Made by a program: the position numbers and the translations under genes
In this document: positions 14,595 through 21,578 of the stretch, piece by piece
Layout of the letters: each line of letters starts with the position of its first letter
Numbering within the stretch: position 1 is the first letter of the stretch
The notes under the pieces: model-generated
What the model saw: only the letters and a program-made list of their open reading frames with translations
Told to the model about the DNA's origin: nothing
Databases searched by the model: none
Assembly: GCA_050701115.1 (NCBI GenBank)
Contig: JBOHER010000267.1
Location: 1 to 21,578, forward strand
Reading direction: 5' to 3'
Source of the DNA: JBOHER01 sp050701115
GTDB taxonomy: Bacteria > Actinomycetota > Actinomycetes > Mycobacteriales > Pseudonocardiaceae
Length of the DNA: 21,578 nt

Positions 14595-14807
14595 CTACCC
14601 GACGTCGAAATAGGCAGCGTCCAGATACTCGTGCACCGCCTTCTCCGGCACCCGGAACGACTTGCCCACCCGGACGGCGGGCAACTCGCCAGAGTGCACG
14701 AGGCGATAGACGGTCATCTTGGAGACCCGCATCAGCGAGGCCACCTCGGCGACCGTCAAGAATTGCACCTGCGCGGGCGTAGGTGCGTCTTCCTTCTTCG
14801 GCGGCAT
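14595..14807 (-). CDS. bldC: BldC-type MerR-like helix-turn-helix DNA-binding protein
   Basis: A 70-residue protein consisting almost only of a winged helix-turn-helix: TVAEVASLMRVSKMTVYRL (about 18-36), then GELPAVRVGKSFRVPEKAVHEYL. It matches BldC of Streptomyces, a small regulator that binds direct repeats cooperatively and delays development, and mycobacterial Rv0500A. The ATG 14807 has a modest SD (GGTGA). A perfect 12-bp palindrome lies 17 nt upstream of the start. It is upstream of the bS22-like gene on the same strand, with about 150 nt between. Confidence 0.9.
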   Translation of the reverse strand: MPPKKEDAPTPAQVQFLTVAEVASLMRVSKMTVYRLVHSGELPAVRVGKSFRVPEKAVHEYLDAAYFDVG

Positions 14808-14824
14808 AGTTCACCGTGTTCCTT

Positions 14825-14836
14825 CGACACGTGTCG
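14825..14836. promoter_or_regulatory. 12-bp palindrome upstream of bldC
   Basis: CGACACGTGTCG is a perfect palindrome in the bldC leader, 17 nt before the start codon. A partial second copy (CGACACGCACGTG) lies at 14865-14877. It could be a repressor operator or an RNA hairpin occluding the SD. The binding protein is unknown. Confidence 0.3.
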
Positions 14837-14965
14837 CGCCGCTCGGCTTCCCCACCGGCGGTATCGACACGCACGTGCTGACTACGAGCCTAGCGGGACT
14901 GATGTGACTAGTGCGACGCCTGGAGCACCGTTAGCAGTCAACTTGCAACTATCGTGGGCGTTTCG

Positions 14966-14985
14966 CTGCCGAAATGTCCCGGCAG
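14966..14985 (-). terminator. Weak hairpin downstream of proC
   Basis: CTGCCG (14966-14971) and CGGCAG (14980-14985) form a 6-bp stem with an 8-nt loop, about 36 nt after the proC stop. No U-tract. It is a possible end for the putA-thioesterase-proC transcript. Confidence 0.25.
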
Positions 14986-15021
14986 GGCGTGCCATGCGGA
15001 AAACCGGCGAGTTTCCGGGAG

Positions 15022-15840
15022 TCAGTGGTTCTCGTGGGCCTTGCCCAGTTCGATGGACCGGTCCCGGGCGGCTTCGATCGCGGCCAGCAGCGCTGCCCGC
15101 ACGCCATGCTTCTCCAGCTCCCTGATCGCGTTGATCGTCGTTCCGGCGGGCGAGGTGACCGCCTCCCGCAGGATCACCGGATGCTCACCGGATTCGGCGA
15201 GCATCTTCGCCGAGCCGACCGCCGACTGGATGATCAGCTTCTCCGCGATGGCGCGCGGCAACCCGAGCAGGATGCCCGCGTCGATCATCGCCTCGACGAG
15301 GAAGAAGAAGTACGCGGGACCGGAACCGGACAGGGCGGTGACCGCGTCCTGCTGCGACTCGGGCAGTTCGACTACCTGGCCGACATGGGACAGCATCCGC
15401 TGCACGATCGCGAGGTGCTCCGCCGTGGCGTACCGACCGGCCGAGATCGCGCTCATCGCCGCACCCACGATCATCGGCGTGTTCGGCATGACGCGCACCA
15501 CCGGCACCTCGCCGCCCAGCCTGCGCTCGAACAGCGCGGTGGGCAGTCCGGCGCACAGCGACACGATCAACTGGTCCTTGCCAACCAGCGGGCCGAGTTC
15601 GGCCAGCAGCGGTTCGATGTCCTGCGGCTTGACCGCCACCACCAGCACCTCGGCGGCCTTGGCCGCTTCTGCCAGGTCCACCCCGCGCACGCCGTAGGTC
15701 GCGGTGAGCTCGGCGGAGCGTTCCGGGTGGTGCTCGGTGAACAGCAGCTCATCGGGGCCATGTCCGCCATGTAGCAAACCGGATATCAATGCCTCGCCGA
15801 TCTTGCCCGCACCCAGCACCGCGATCACAGGATTAGCCAT
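15022..15840 (-). CDS. proC: Pyrroline-5-carboxylate reductase
   Basis: 272 residues, the normal length. The enzyme reduces 1-pyrroline-5-carboxylate to proline with NAD(P)H in the cytoplasm. The N-terminal dinucleotide fold shows VLGAGKIGEA (8-17), then VMPNTP, and the C-terminal dimerisation domain has LSGSGPAYFFFLVEAM and the signature REAVTSPAGTTINAI. ATG 15840 lies 9 nt after the thioesterase stop; the SD is weak. It shares a transcription unit with proline dehydrogenase, which runs the opposite oxidation. Confidence 0.96.
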   Translation of the reverse strand: MANPVIAVLGAGKIGEALISGLLHGGHGPDELLFTEHHPERSAELTATYGVRGVDLAEAAKAAEVLVVAVKPQDIEPLLAELGPLVGKDQLIVSLCAGLPTALFERRLGGEVPVVRVMPNTPMIVGAAMSAISAGRYATAEHLAIVQRMLSHVGQVVELPESQQDAVTALSGSGPAYFFFLVEAMIDAGILLGLPRAIAEKLIIQSAVGSAKMLAESGEHPVILREAVTSPAGTTINAIRELEKHGVRAALLAAIEAARDRSIELGKAHENH

Positions 15841-15849
15841 ACCCCAACA

Positions 15850-16704
15850 CTAGGGCCCAGGCGTGATGGCCAGCTGACGAGCCTGGCAGATCAACTGGCC
15901 GGTCGAGTCGAGCACCGTGGCGTCCGAGTCGAACCAGTTGCCGTAGACGGCGCGGCAGTCCACCTGCACCCGCAGCCAGCCGGGCGACGGCCGGGCCCGG
16001 ATGAACGAGGTCATCTGCACGGTAGGCGACCAGCCGGTGCGGCCAAGGCTGAACGGCACCGGCGGGTTGATGTCGCCGGACAGCAACGCGAAGTAGGGGT
16101 CGACATCCGCGCTGCGCGGACGCGCCCACAGCCGCAGGCGCAATGAGGGTGGCCGCTCCCGCGGGCCGGCAGGCAGCCGCAGTCGACGCCCGGTGAGGAA
16201 CGGTGCGGTGCTGGCGTCCATCCGCACCTCACAGTCCTCGGCGAGCCGGAAGACCCCCCGGCCCATGTTCTCGCCCAACGTGATGGCATTGACGGGCGGC
16301 TCGGCAGGCAACACCGGCAGGTCCGACCAGAGGGCGCGCTGCGCGGGCAACCGGCCCACGGTGACCATCGCCTCGACACAGGTCCGGCCGCGCTGTTCGA
16401 GCCGCACCGCGATCACCGTGGTCTGCCGTCCGGCCTTGCGCACCTCGGTGCGCAGCAGCACCGGCCCCAGGTTCGTCGCGCGCAGGAACTCGGCGCTGAC
16501 CGAGAGCGGGTCCGCAGCGGGCTCTCCGTGGTCGGCCATCATCGCCGTCGCGGTCCGGGCGATCAACGCGATCAGGAAACCCCCATGCGGATGGCCTCCA
16601 ATGGACCATTCCGACCGCAGCGACGTGATGAACGTGCCATCACCCAGCGAACGCGGCCCGCATGCCTCGGCAAACGATGCCGAGCTCTCGGCGGCAGCGC
16701 TCAT
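15850..16704 (-). CDS. Acyl-CoA thioesterase-like protein (double hotdog)
   Basis: 284 residues, consistent with two hotdog domains of the TesB-like/4HBT_3 type. The first contains GGHPHGGFLIALIARTA, where the hotdog helix sits, and the second contains GWLRVQVDCRAVYGNWFDSDATVLDSTGQLICQARQ. Such proteins hydrolyse acyl-CoA thioesters; the chain specificity cannot be read. The ATG at 16704 overlaps the proline dehydrogenase stop as ATGA, so the two are translationally coupled. The frame continues upstream inside the proline dehydrogenase gene, but that part is a shadow. Confidence 0.85.
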   Translation of the reverse strand: MSAAAESSASFAEACGPRSLGDGTFITSLRSEWSIGGHPHGGFLIALIARTATAMMADHGEPAADPLSVSAEFLRATNLGPVLLRTEVRKAGRQTTVIAVRLEQRGRTCVEAMVTVGRLPAQRALWSDLPVLPAEPPVNAITLGENMGRGVFRLAEDCEVRMDASTAPFLTGRRLRLPAGPRERPPSLRLRLWARPRSADVDPYFALLSGDINPPVPFSLGRTGWSPTVQMTSFIRARPSPGWLRVQVDCRAVYGNWFDSDATVLDSTGQLICQARQLAITPGP

Positions 16705-17627
16705 GAGCGACTCGCAAGGGCGCGCAGGAAGAACGCGGTGTTTGCCGGACGTTCGGCGAGCCTGCGCATGAGGTAGCCATACCACTGTTCGCCGTAAGGC
16801 ACATAGACCCGAACGGTCTGCCCTGCCTCGGCCAACCGGATCTGCTCGGCAGGCCGAATCCCGTACAACAGCTGGAACTCGTAGCTCCCTGGCCGCTTGC
16901 CGTATACCCGTGCGCGGTTGGCGACCAGCTCGATCAAGCGCGGATCGTGGGTGGCGAACATCGGGTAGCCGCCACCTGCCAGCAGCGCATTCGCGCAGCG
17001 CACGAACGCCAGATCGACATCGTGTGCCGCGGGATAGGCCACGTGCGGCGGTTCGGCGTAGGCGCCCTTGACCAGGCGCACCCGCGAACCCGGGGCCGCC
17101 AGCTCGGCGAGATCGGCCTCGGTACGCCGCAGGTAGGACTGCACCACCGCGCCGACCCACGGCCAGGTGCGCCGCAGGTCACCGACTACCCGGAGGGTCA
17201 GATCGGTGCTGGAGTGGTCCTCCATGTCCACGGTGACCGTGGTCGCGCATTGGTCGGCCGCCGCGCAGATCCGCCACGCGTTGTCCTCGGCGAGCTTCTC
17301 GTCGACCTGCTGGCCGAGGGCGGACAGCTTCACGCTGACTTCGGCCGACTTCGACAGTCCCTCGGCGTGCAGCCGATCGAGCAAGGTCAGGTACTCCCGC
17401 ACGGTGCGCTCGACCTGCGCGGGCTCGCCCGTGTGCTCGCCCAGATAGTCCAGCGTGGCATGCAGTCCGCGTGCGGCGAGCGCGGCGACGGCAGCCACGG
17501 CATCGGCACTGGTCTCGCCGGCGACGAACCGGCTGACCACGTTCTTCGTGCCTGGCGCCGAAGCGACGGCCTTGCGGATCGCGTCGCTTCCCGCAGCGGC
17601 GAGGATCAACGAACGCAGCGGGTTCAC
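16701..17627 (-). CDS. Proline dehydrogenase (monofunctional)
   Basis: A 308-residue FAD-dependent TIM-barrel enzyme that oxidises proline to pyrroline-5-carboxylate and feeds electrons to the quinone pool. Seen: VSVKLSALG, DMEDHS, SYLRRTEADL, RVRLVKGAYAEP, FATHDPRLIEL and YEFQLLYGIRP. The aldehyde dehydrogenase half of PutA is absent, as usual in actinobacteria (PruB type). The start is GTG 17627 with no SD; TAGTCT lies 7 nt before it, as expected for a leaderless transcript. It is followed by the thioesterase and proC genes. Confidence 0.92.
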   Translation of the reverse strand: MNPLRSLILAAAGSDAIRKAVASAPGTKNVVSRFVAGETSADAVAAVAALAARGLHATLDYLGEHTGEPAQVERTVREYLTLLDRLHAEGLSKSAEVSVKLSALGQQVDEKLAEDNAWRICAAADQCATTVTVDMEDHSSTDLTLRVVGDLRRTWPWVGAVVQSYLRRTEADLAELAAPGSRVRLVKGAYAEPPHVAYPAAHDVDLAFVRCANALLAGGGYPMFATHDPRLIELVANRARVYGKRPGSYEFQLLYGIRPAEQIRLAEAGQTVRVYVPYGEQWYGYLMRRLAERPANTAFFLRALASRS

Positions 17628-17634
17628 GGGCGAA

Positions 17635-17640
17635 AGACTA
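17635..17640 (-). promoter_or_regulatory. Possible -10 element of a leaderless proline dehydrogenase transcript
   Basis: TAGTCT fits TANNNT and ends 7 nt before the GTG start, which lacks any SD. TTACCG occurs 17 nt upstream as a poor -35. Leaderless transcripts are frequent in actinobacteria. Confidence 0.3.
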
Positions 17641-17694
17641 CGTCGATACCTCGCTCCCGGTAACTCCAGGTTCGCTCAGGGTTGATCCGCACCA

Positions 17695-18567
17695 TCACTG
17701 GCCGAGGTGCAGCCGGGCGAACAGCAGCGACTGGGCGAGGTCGCGCACGCGCTGCGCCTGCCTGCCCGCGCTACGGGTGTTGACCTCGAGCACGACCTGA
17801 CCATCGAACTCGATGGCCACCAGCTTCTCCAGAATCTCCGCGCAGGGCTGGGTGCCCCGCCCCGGGATCAGATGCTCGTCCTTGGGCAGTCCGGTGCCGT
17901 CGGCGAGGTGCAGATGAACAAGGCCGCTGCCCATCCGGTCGGCCAGCGCGAACGCATCCATGCCTGCCGCCGCGGTATGCGAGAGATCCAGCGTGTAATG
18001 CGCGTAGCCGACATCGGTCGGATCGATCGACGGCCGGAAGGCCGACACCCGACGGTCCCGCGCCGCACCAGGCGGGCGCACCTTGAACATGTTCTCCACC
18101 GCGATCTTGACGCCGCTGGCGGCCTCCAGTTCGGCGACCAGGTCGGGAAACCCGTCGGCGTAGCGGCGCTGCCAGCGAAACGGCGGGTGCACCACGATCG
18201 TCGGTGCTTCGAGTTCGAGGGCGGCCTCCACCGTGCGCCGTAGCCGCACCTCGGGATCTGGCGACCAGATTCGCTGGGTGATCAACAGGGACGGCGAATG
18301 CAGGGAGAGCACCGGGGTGCCGGTGCTCTGCTTCAGCCATTTGAGGGCCGCGATGTCCTGGCTGATCGGGTCCGCCCACACCATGACTTCCACGCCGTCG
18401 TAGCCGAGTTCGGCGGCCAGTTCGAAGCCACTGTTGGCCCGCATCGGCCAGACCGAAGCGGTCGAAAGGCCCACCTTGATGGGCTTGACGGGCTGCCACG
18501 GTTTGCCCCGGGTGGCCTGCTGGTCCGCGCGATCGGCTCGCTCGCCGCCGCGGCTGGTCTGGTTCAA
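17695..18567 (-). CDS. TIM-barrel sugar phosphate isomerase/epimerase-like protein
   Basis: About 290 residues of the xylose-isomerase-like/AP-endonuclease-2 TIM-barrel superfamily. Motifs include KVGLSTASVWPM at the first strand, GYDGVEVMVW, VVHPPFRW, VENMF, LDLSHTAAAG and HLADGTGLPKDEHLIPGRG, which together supply the likely metal-binding His, Glu and Asp residues. The reaction is unknown; it is the Rv0498-like gene of this conserved block. TTG 18567 (12 nt after the preceding stop, AGGA upstream) is the only start codon between the previous gene and the conserved region; GTG 18474 would begin exactly at the first strand. Confidence 0.82.
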   Translation of the reverse strand: MNQTSRGGERADRADQQATRGKPWQPVKPIKVGLSTASVWPMRANSGFELAAELGYDGVEVMVWADPISQDIAALKWLKQSTGTPVLSLHSPSLLITQRIWSPDPEVRLRRTVEAALELEAPTIVVHPPFRWQRRYADGFPDLVAELEAASGVKIAVENMFKVRPPGAARDRRVSAFRPSIDPTDVGYAHYTLDLSHTAAAGMDAFALADRMGSGLVHLHLADGTGLPKDEHLIPGRGTQPCAEILEKLVAIEFDGQVVLEVNTRSAGRQAQRVRDLAQSLLFARLHLGQ

Positions 18568-18578
18568 CCGCCCACGTC

Positions 18579-19487
18579 CTATCGGGACAGCAAGAGCAAG
18601 GCGGCTGGTGACACCGTCACCACCAGCCCGACCAATACCGCGAGCACCATCGTCTGCAGATCCTCGGCTCTGCGCATCTTGCGCACGATCCAGACCAGAC
18701 CCACGATGATCACCACCGCGGCGATCAACGCGACCGCGGCGATCTCCGCCCACAGCCAGTTGAAGATGAGCCAGACCACGGCGCCGCCTACGACCCCGAG
18801 CGCCAACTGCCCCGCCATCGCCAGCCACTGCCGGCCGGGACTGCGCTCGTCCAGCTCGTCCAGCCGGGCCTCGACGTCGTCGTCGGCCTGCTCGATCCGC
18901 TGCTCGATGTAGTCAGGATCGTCGTCGAAGTCGGGCTGCAGCGGCTCGGGCGCCACGTCCAGCGGTGCGGAGTTCCTCGGCCGCTCGACGGCGGCGAACT
19001 CATCGGTCGGTGTCTCCACCGGAGGTTTCGGCGCACGCCGTGGGCCAGGGGGTGCTGGCACCGCGCCGCCGATCCCGGCAACGCGCGCGCCCAGCGACCC
19101 GGGACGCTGCTGCTTCGGCGCCTGCGGCGGCCCCGGACGCGGTGGCGGCGGGGGCGGCTGCGGAGGTTGGTGCGGCGGCAGGCCGGTACGAGAATCGGAG
19201 CGCGGTGGCTGCCTGCCCTTGCCTGGCCGGGGTGGCTGTGCGACCGACCGGTGGTAACCGGTGCTCGCGTCGACGTCGGGCATTTCCGCGCGGATCCGGG
19301 CGATGATCGCCTGAGGTGCGGTGGTGGCGATGTCCGGCTCGGACGAGGACGCGTCAGCTCCGGCCGCGGCGTCGTCGTCAGGCCGACGATGACGGCGGCG
19401 CGCGCCACCGGCGGGCTTCCCGCCATACTGGGCCAGCAGCTCAGCGACTGTGCGCTGCGACGGCTGGTCCCCGCTCTGTCGACTCAT
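18579..19487 (-). CDS. Proline-rich conserved membrane protein (Rv0497-like)
   Basis: 302 residues. The N-terminus starts with a conserved-looking SQRTVAELLAQYGG, then a long disordered part with a polyproline run (about 108-125) and acidic stretches (DFDDDPDY). Three hydrophobic segments lie near the C-terminus (about 220-238, 240-262 and 276-297). The role is unknown; the same architecture sits between the Ppx and sugar isomerase genes in mycobacteria. GTG 19490 and ATG 19487 are adjacent; ATG is preferred. The gene lies 12 nt upstream of the isomerase gene, in a likely operon with it and ppx. Confidence 0.8.
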   Translation of the reverse strand: MSRQSGDQPSQRTVAELLAQYGGKPAGGARRRHRRPDDDAAAGADASSSEPDIATTAPQAIIARIRAEMPDVDASTGYHRSVAQPPRPGKGRQPPRSDSRTGLPPHQPPQPPPPPPRPGPPQAPKQQRPGSLGARVAGIGGAVPAPPGPRRAPKPPVETPTDEFAAVERPRNSAPLDVAPEPLQPDFDDDPDYIEQRIEQADDDVEARLDELDERSPGRQWLAMAGQLALGVVGGAVVWLIFNWLWAEIAAVALIAAVVIIVGLVWIVRKMRRAEDLQTMVLAVLVGLVVTVSPAALLLLSR

Positions 19488-19528
19488 CACCTTTCACCGT
19501 GCCCGTGTGCCGTGCTCGAATTCAAGCG

Positions 19529-20512
19529 TCATGACAGCATTCCCACCCCACGGCCAGACTGTGCCATGGGTTCAGTGTGGTCTTCACCATTGGTATGGTC
19601 CAGCCGTCGGAGGATCACACCTTCCCGCAGCGCCCAGGGGCATATCTCCAGTTCGGTGAGAGATAGCGCACGCATCGCGGCCTGCGCGACCAGGGCACCT
19701 CCCACCAACTGGTGCGCACGGCTGGGGCTGACGCCTTCCAGCTCGGAGAGGTCGGCGGCGGTCATCCGCGAGATGAACGCGATCAGCTGACGCAGACCGG
19801 CGTCGGTGAGCGCCCGCCGGACCCGCGGTCCCGCGGCGGACGGCGCGGCACCGGTAAGCCTGGCCAGCGAGCGGAAGGTCTTGGAGGTGGCGACCACCCG
19901 ATCGGGTTGTCCGAGCTTTGCGACCTTCTTCTGCAGCCCGGTGAGCTGGTTGTCCAGCCACGCGGAGGTGTCCACGAGCTCGGAACGGGATGGCGGATCG
20001 TTGCTGAATCGGGTGCGGGTGATTCGGCCCGCCCCGAGCGAGAAGGACAGCGCGAGGTCGGGTTCCTCGTCGATACCCATCGCGACCTCGAGGGATCCGC
20101 CGCCGATGTCGAGCACCAGCAACTGTCCCGCTGACCAGCCGAACCATCGGCGGACCGCAAGAAAGGTGAGCCGCGCCTCGTCCGCACCGGTGAGCACCCG
20201 CAGCTCGACCCCGGTTTCCTCGGCGACCTTGCGCAGCACGGATGCCGAGTTCTCGGCTTCCCGGACCGCCGAGGTGGCGAAGGCCATCATCTCCGCGCAG
20301 CCGAGTTGGGTCGCCGACTTCTTGGCGGCCTCGACCGCGCGGACAAGTTCCTCGGCACCGGTCTTGCTCAGCTCCCCGGACTTGGTGATCCGTTCGGCCA
20401 GCCGCAACACGGTCTTGTCGGAATGCATTGGGGTGGGGTGGGCACCCCGATGGGCGTCGACCACCAGCAGGTGGGTGGTGTTCGAACCGACGTCCAGTAC
20501 TCCAAGGCGCAC
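19529..20512 (-). CDS. Ppx/GppA family exopolyphosphatase
   Basis: 327 residues of the ASKHA fold: phosphate-1 loop LDVGSNTTHLLVVD (6-19), ATSAVREAENS, the second phosphate loop VLDIGGGSLEVAMG and the carboxyl end WALREGVILRRLD. It hydrolyses terminal phosphates from polyphosphate and/or pppGpp; the short form without the C-terminal HD-like extension matches mycobacterial Ppx1 (Rv0496). The start is GTG 20512 with no clear SD; TAACGT lies 8 nt upstream, so the transcript may be leaderless. It is the first gene of the ppx/membrane protein/isomerase unit and is divergent from the acyltransferase-3 gene. Confidence 0.9.
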   Translation of the reverse strand: MRLGVLDVGSNTTHLLVVDAHRGAHPTPMHSDKTVLRLAERITKSGELSKTGAEELVRAVEAAKKSATQLGCAEMMAFATSAVREAENSASVLRKVAEETGVELRVLTGADEARLTFLAVRRWFGWSAGQLLVLDIGGGSLEVAMGIDEEPDLALSFSLGAGRITRTRFSNDPPSRSELVDTSAWLDNQLTGLQKKVAKLGQPDRVVATSKTFRSLARLTGAAPSAAGPRVRRALTDAGLRQLIAFISRMTAADLSELEGVSPSRAHQLVGGALVAQAAMRALSLTELEICPWALREGVILRRLDHTNGEDHTEPMAQSGRGVGMLS

Positions 20513-20627
20513 AGCGGGTTACGTTACCGCGCGTCGGGCACCAATAGCGCACACGACGGCGGCGGCCCGAGATCATCGCCGACGAGATCCTGGACACGGC
20601 CCGGTGTCTGGGCCCCGAGGCTGTTCG

Positions 20628-20633
20628 TACACT
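20628..20633 (+). promoter_or_regulatory. Possible -10 of a leaderless acyltransferase-3 transcript
   Basis: TACACT ends 7-8 nt before the ATG at 20641. There is no good SD before that ATG, which fits a leaderless start. No clear -35. Confidence 0.3.
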
Positions 20634-20640
20634 CAGGCCA

Positions 20641-21578
20641 ATGATCACTCCCGCCCGCGCTGTGGCCGCGTCCACGTCCGCCAGCAGCCGTCGCCGCGTG
20701 AGCTGGGACGTCATCCGGGTGCTCTGCGTGTTCCTCGTGGTGCTCTACCACGCCACATCGATCGGACCGGCGGCCCATCCCGAGCTGATCCCGCGGAAGA
20801 TCGAGTTCCCGTACCAGGTCGGCGCCAGCATGCTGCTGCTGATCTCCGCGTACTTCGCCTGCGCGTCGATCCGCAAGGGCGACATGCCGCGCTACTGGTG
20901 GAATCGGATCGCGCGGGTGCTGCCGCCGTTCCTGGCCGCGACGGTGATCACTTTCGCGATCATGCGGCTGGCCGCACCCGAAGGCTGGTTCGTGCCCAAG
21001 GTCAAGGAGCTGATCGCCAACCTGCTCATGCTGTGGCACTGGAAGCCGCAGGACTTCGCCAAGATCGATGAGTCCTACTGGACGGTCCCGCTGCAGCTGA
21101 TGGCGTTCACCGTGGCGGCGCTACTGTGGCGATCCCGCTGGGGCCACCGGCGCAGGCTGCCGATCGTGCTCTGGGCCGCGGTGCTGGTGCCGATCGCGCA
21201 GTGGCCGTACCGCATCTCCTTTCCACCTGAGCACTACCGAGTCGTCGTGGACGGCCTCGGCTTCCACCGTTTCCATCTGTTCGTCGCGGGCGTGGCGATC
21301 TGGATGTGGTCGGCCAAGCGGATGGGACACGGTCAGTTCGCCGCGCTGCTGGTGTCCTGTATGACGGCGCACGCGCTGCACAACTACGTCGTCACCGATC
21401 CGGGTCAGCTGGCGGCCGACTGGGGTTCCACGATCGCGGTGTGCATCGGGATGCTCGTGGTCACCATGGTGGCAGGCGGGGTCGATTTCGACCCGATGAT
21501 CCCCGGGTCGTGGGTGCGCGTGATCCAGTGGCTGTCCGGCATCTCCTACGGGGTGTTCCTGATGCACCAGACCATCGG
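20641..21578 (+). CDS. Acyltransferase-3 family membrane protein, 3' end beyond the window
   Basis: An open frame of 312 codons runs from ATG 20641 to the window end. It has the acyltransferase-3 (OafA/NodX-like) pattern: SWDVIRVLCVFLVVLYHA with the early membrane histidine, YWWNRIARVLPPF (the Arg-rich RxxRxxP-like motif), SYWTVPLQL, and a late SGISYGVFLMHQTI. Multiple hydrophobic segments indicate a polytopic inner-membrane protein. Such proteins O-acetylate or O-acylate surface glycans or antibiotics; the substrate is unknown. It is oriented away from ppx. Confidence 0.85.
   Translation, partial: MITPARAVAASTSASSRRRVSWDVIRVLCVFLVVLYHATSIGPAAHPELIPRKIEFPYQVGASMLLLISAYFACASIRKGDMPRYWWNRIARVLPPFLAATVITFAIMRLAAPEGWFVPKVKELIANLLMLWHWKPQDFAKIDESYWTVPLQLMAFTVAALLWRSRWGHRRRLPIVLWAAVLVPIAQWPYRISFPPEHYRVVVDGLGFHRFHLFVAGVAIWMWSAKRMGHGQFAALLVSCMTAHALHNYVVTDPGQLAADWGSTIAVCIGMLVVTMVAGGVDFDPMIPGSWVRVIQWLSGISYGVFLMHQTI

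Noticed and set aside
19806..21071. Plus-strand frame of 421 codons across ppx and into the acyltransferase gene
   Set aside because: It is in a different frame from the recognisable acyltransferase-3 protein and antisense to ppx; composition is Arg/Ser-rich shadow sequence.

Overview
The window is high-GC actinobacterial chromosome. Gene content and order suggest a Pseudonocardiaceae-like organism (Amycolatopsis/Saccharomonospora type). This is inferred from protein resemblance and synteny recalled from memory; no marker gene here fixes the genus. It reads as housekeeping and developmental core genome: I see no transposase, phage gene, CRISPR array, tRNA or rRNA.

Left part (48-8442, all minus strand): rex-hemA-hemC-hemD is the redox sensor/tetrapyrrole operon, with a clear Rex operator (4839-4856) upstream of rex. 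Upstream of it lie a polytopic membrane sulfite-oxidase-like molybdoenzyme and a small glutaredoxin-like gene interrupted by an in-frame amber codon inside its CxxC motif. A tandem array of about 21-bp units (6773-6900) fills the gap between the glutaredoxin start and the stop of an AMP-binding (acyl-CoA synthetase-like) gene. The same unit occurs twice, in frame and on the other strand, inside the molybdoenzyme gene (5970-6011), where it encodes a 7-residue repeat next to a twin-arginine motif.

Middle (8643-11894, plus strand): a BldN-type ECF sigma factor preceded by a small overlapping upstream ORF, then an RsbN/DUF5667-type membrane anti-sigma factor with a possible BldN-type promoter of its own, then a SerB1-like HAD-IB phosphatase. 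The last gene converges on the next block with a shared CTAG stop.

Right part (11891-20512, all minus strand): a PlsC-like acyltransferase and an atypical SDR epimerase (one operon); a 33-codon bS22-like ribosomal protein gene with a strong terminator; bldC; proC; a thioesterase; proline dehydrogenase; a TIM-barrel sugar isomerase-like protein; a proline-rich membrane protein; and a Ppx/GppA phosphatase. This order matches the mycobacterial Rv0496-Rv0502 neighbourhood, and the left part matches Rv0508-Rv0511. The rex-hem plus bldN-rsbN part matches the Streptomyces SCO3317-SCO3324 region. The window closes with the start of an acyltransferase-3 membrane protein on the plus strand, cut by the window edge.

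The locus couples redox sensing (Rex, glutaredoxin remnant) to heme synthesis, and places two developmental regulators (BldN/RsbN and BldC) within about 6 kb. The most notable oddities are the mobile-looking 21-bp repeat that has entered a protein-coding frame, the amber codon in the glutaredoxin active site, the upstream ORF overlapping the bldN start, and the candidate promoter for rsbN.
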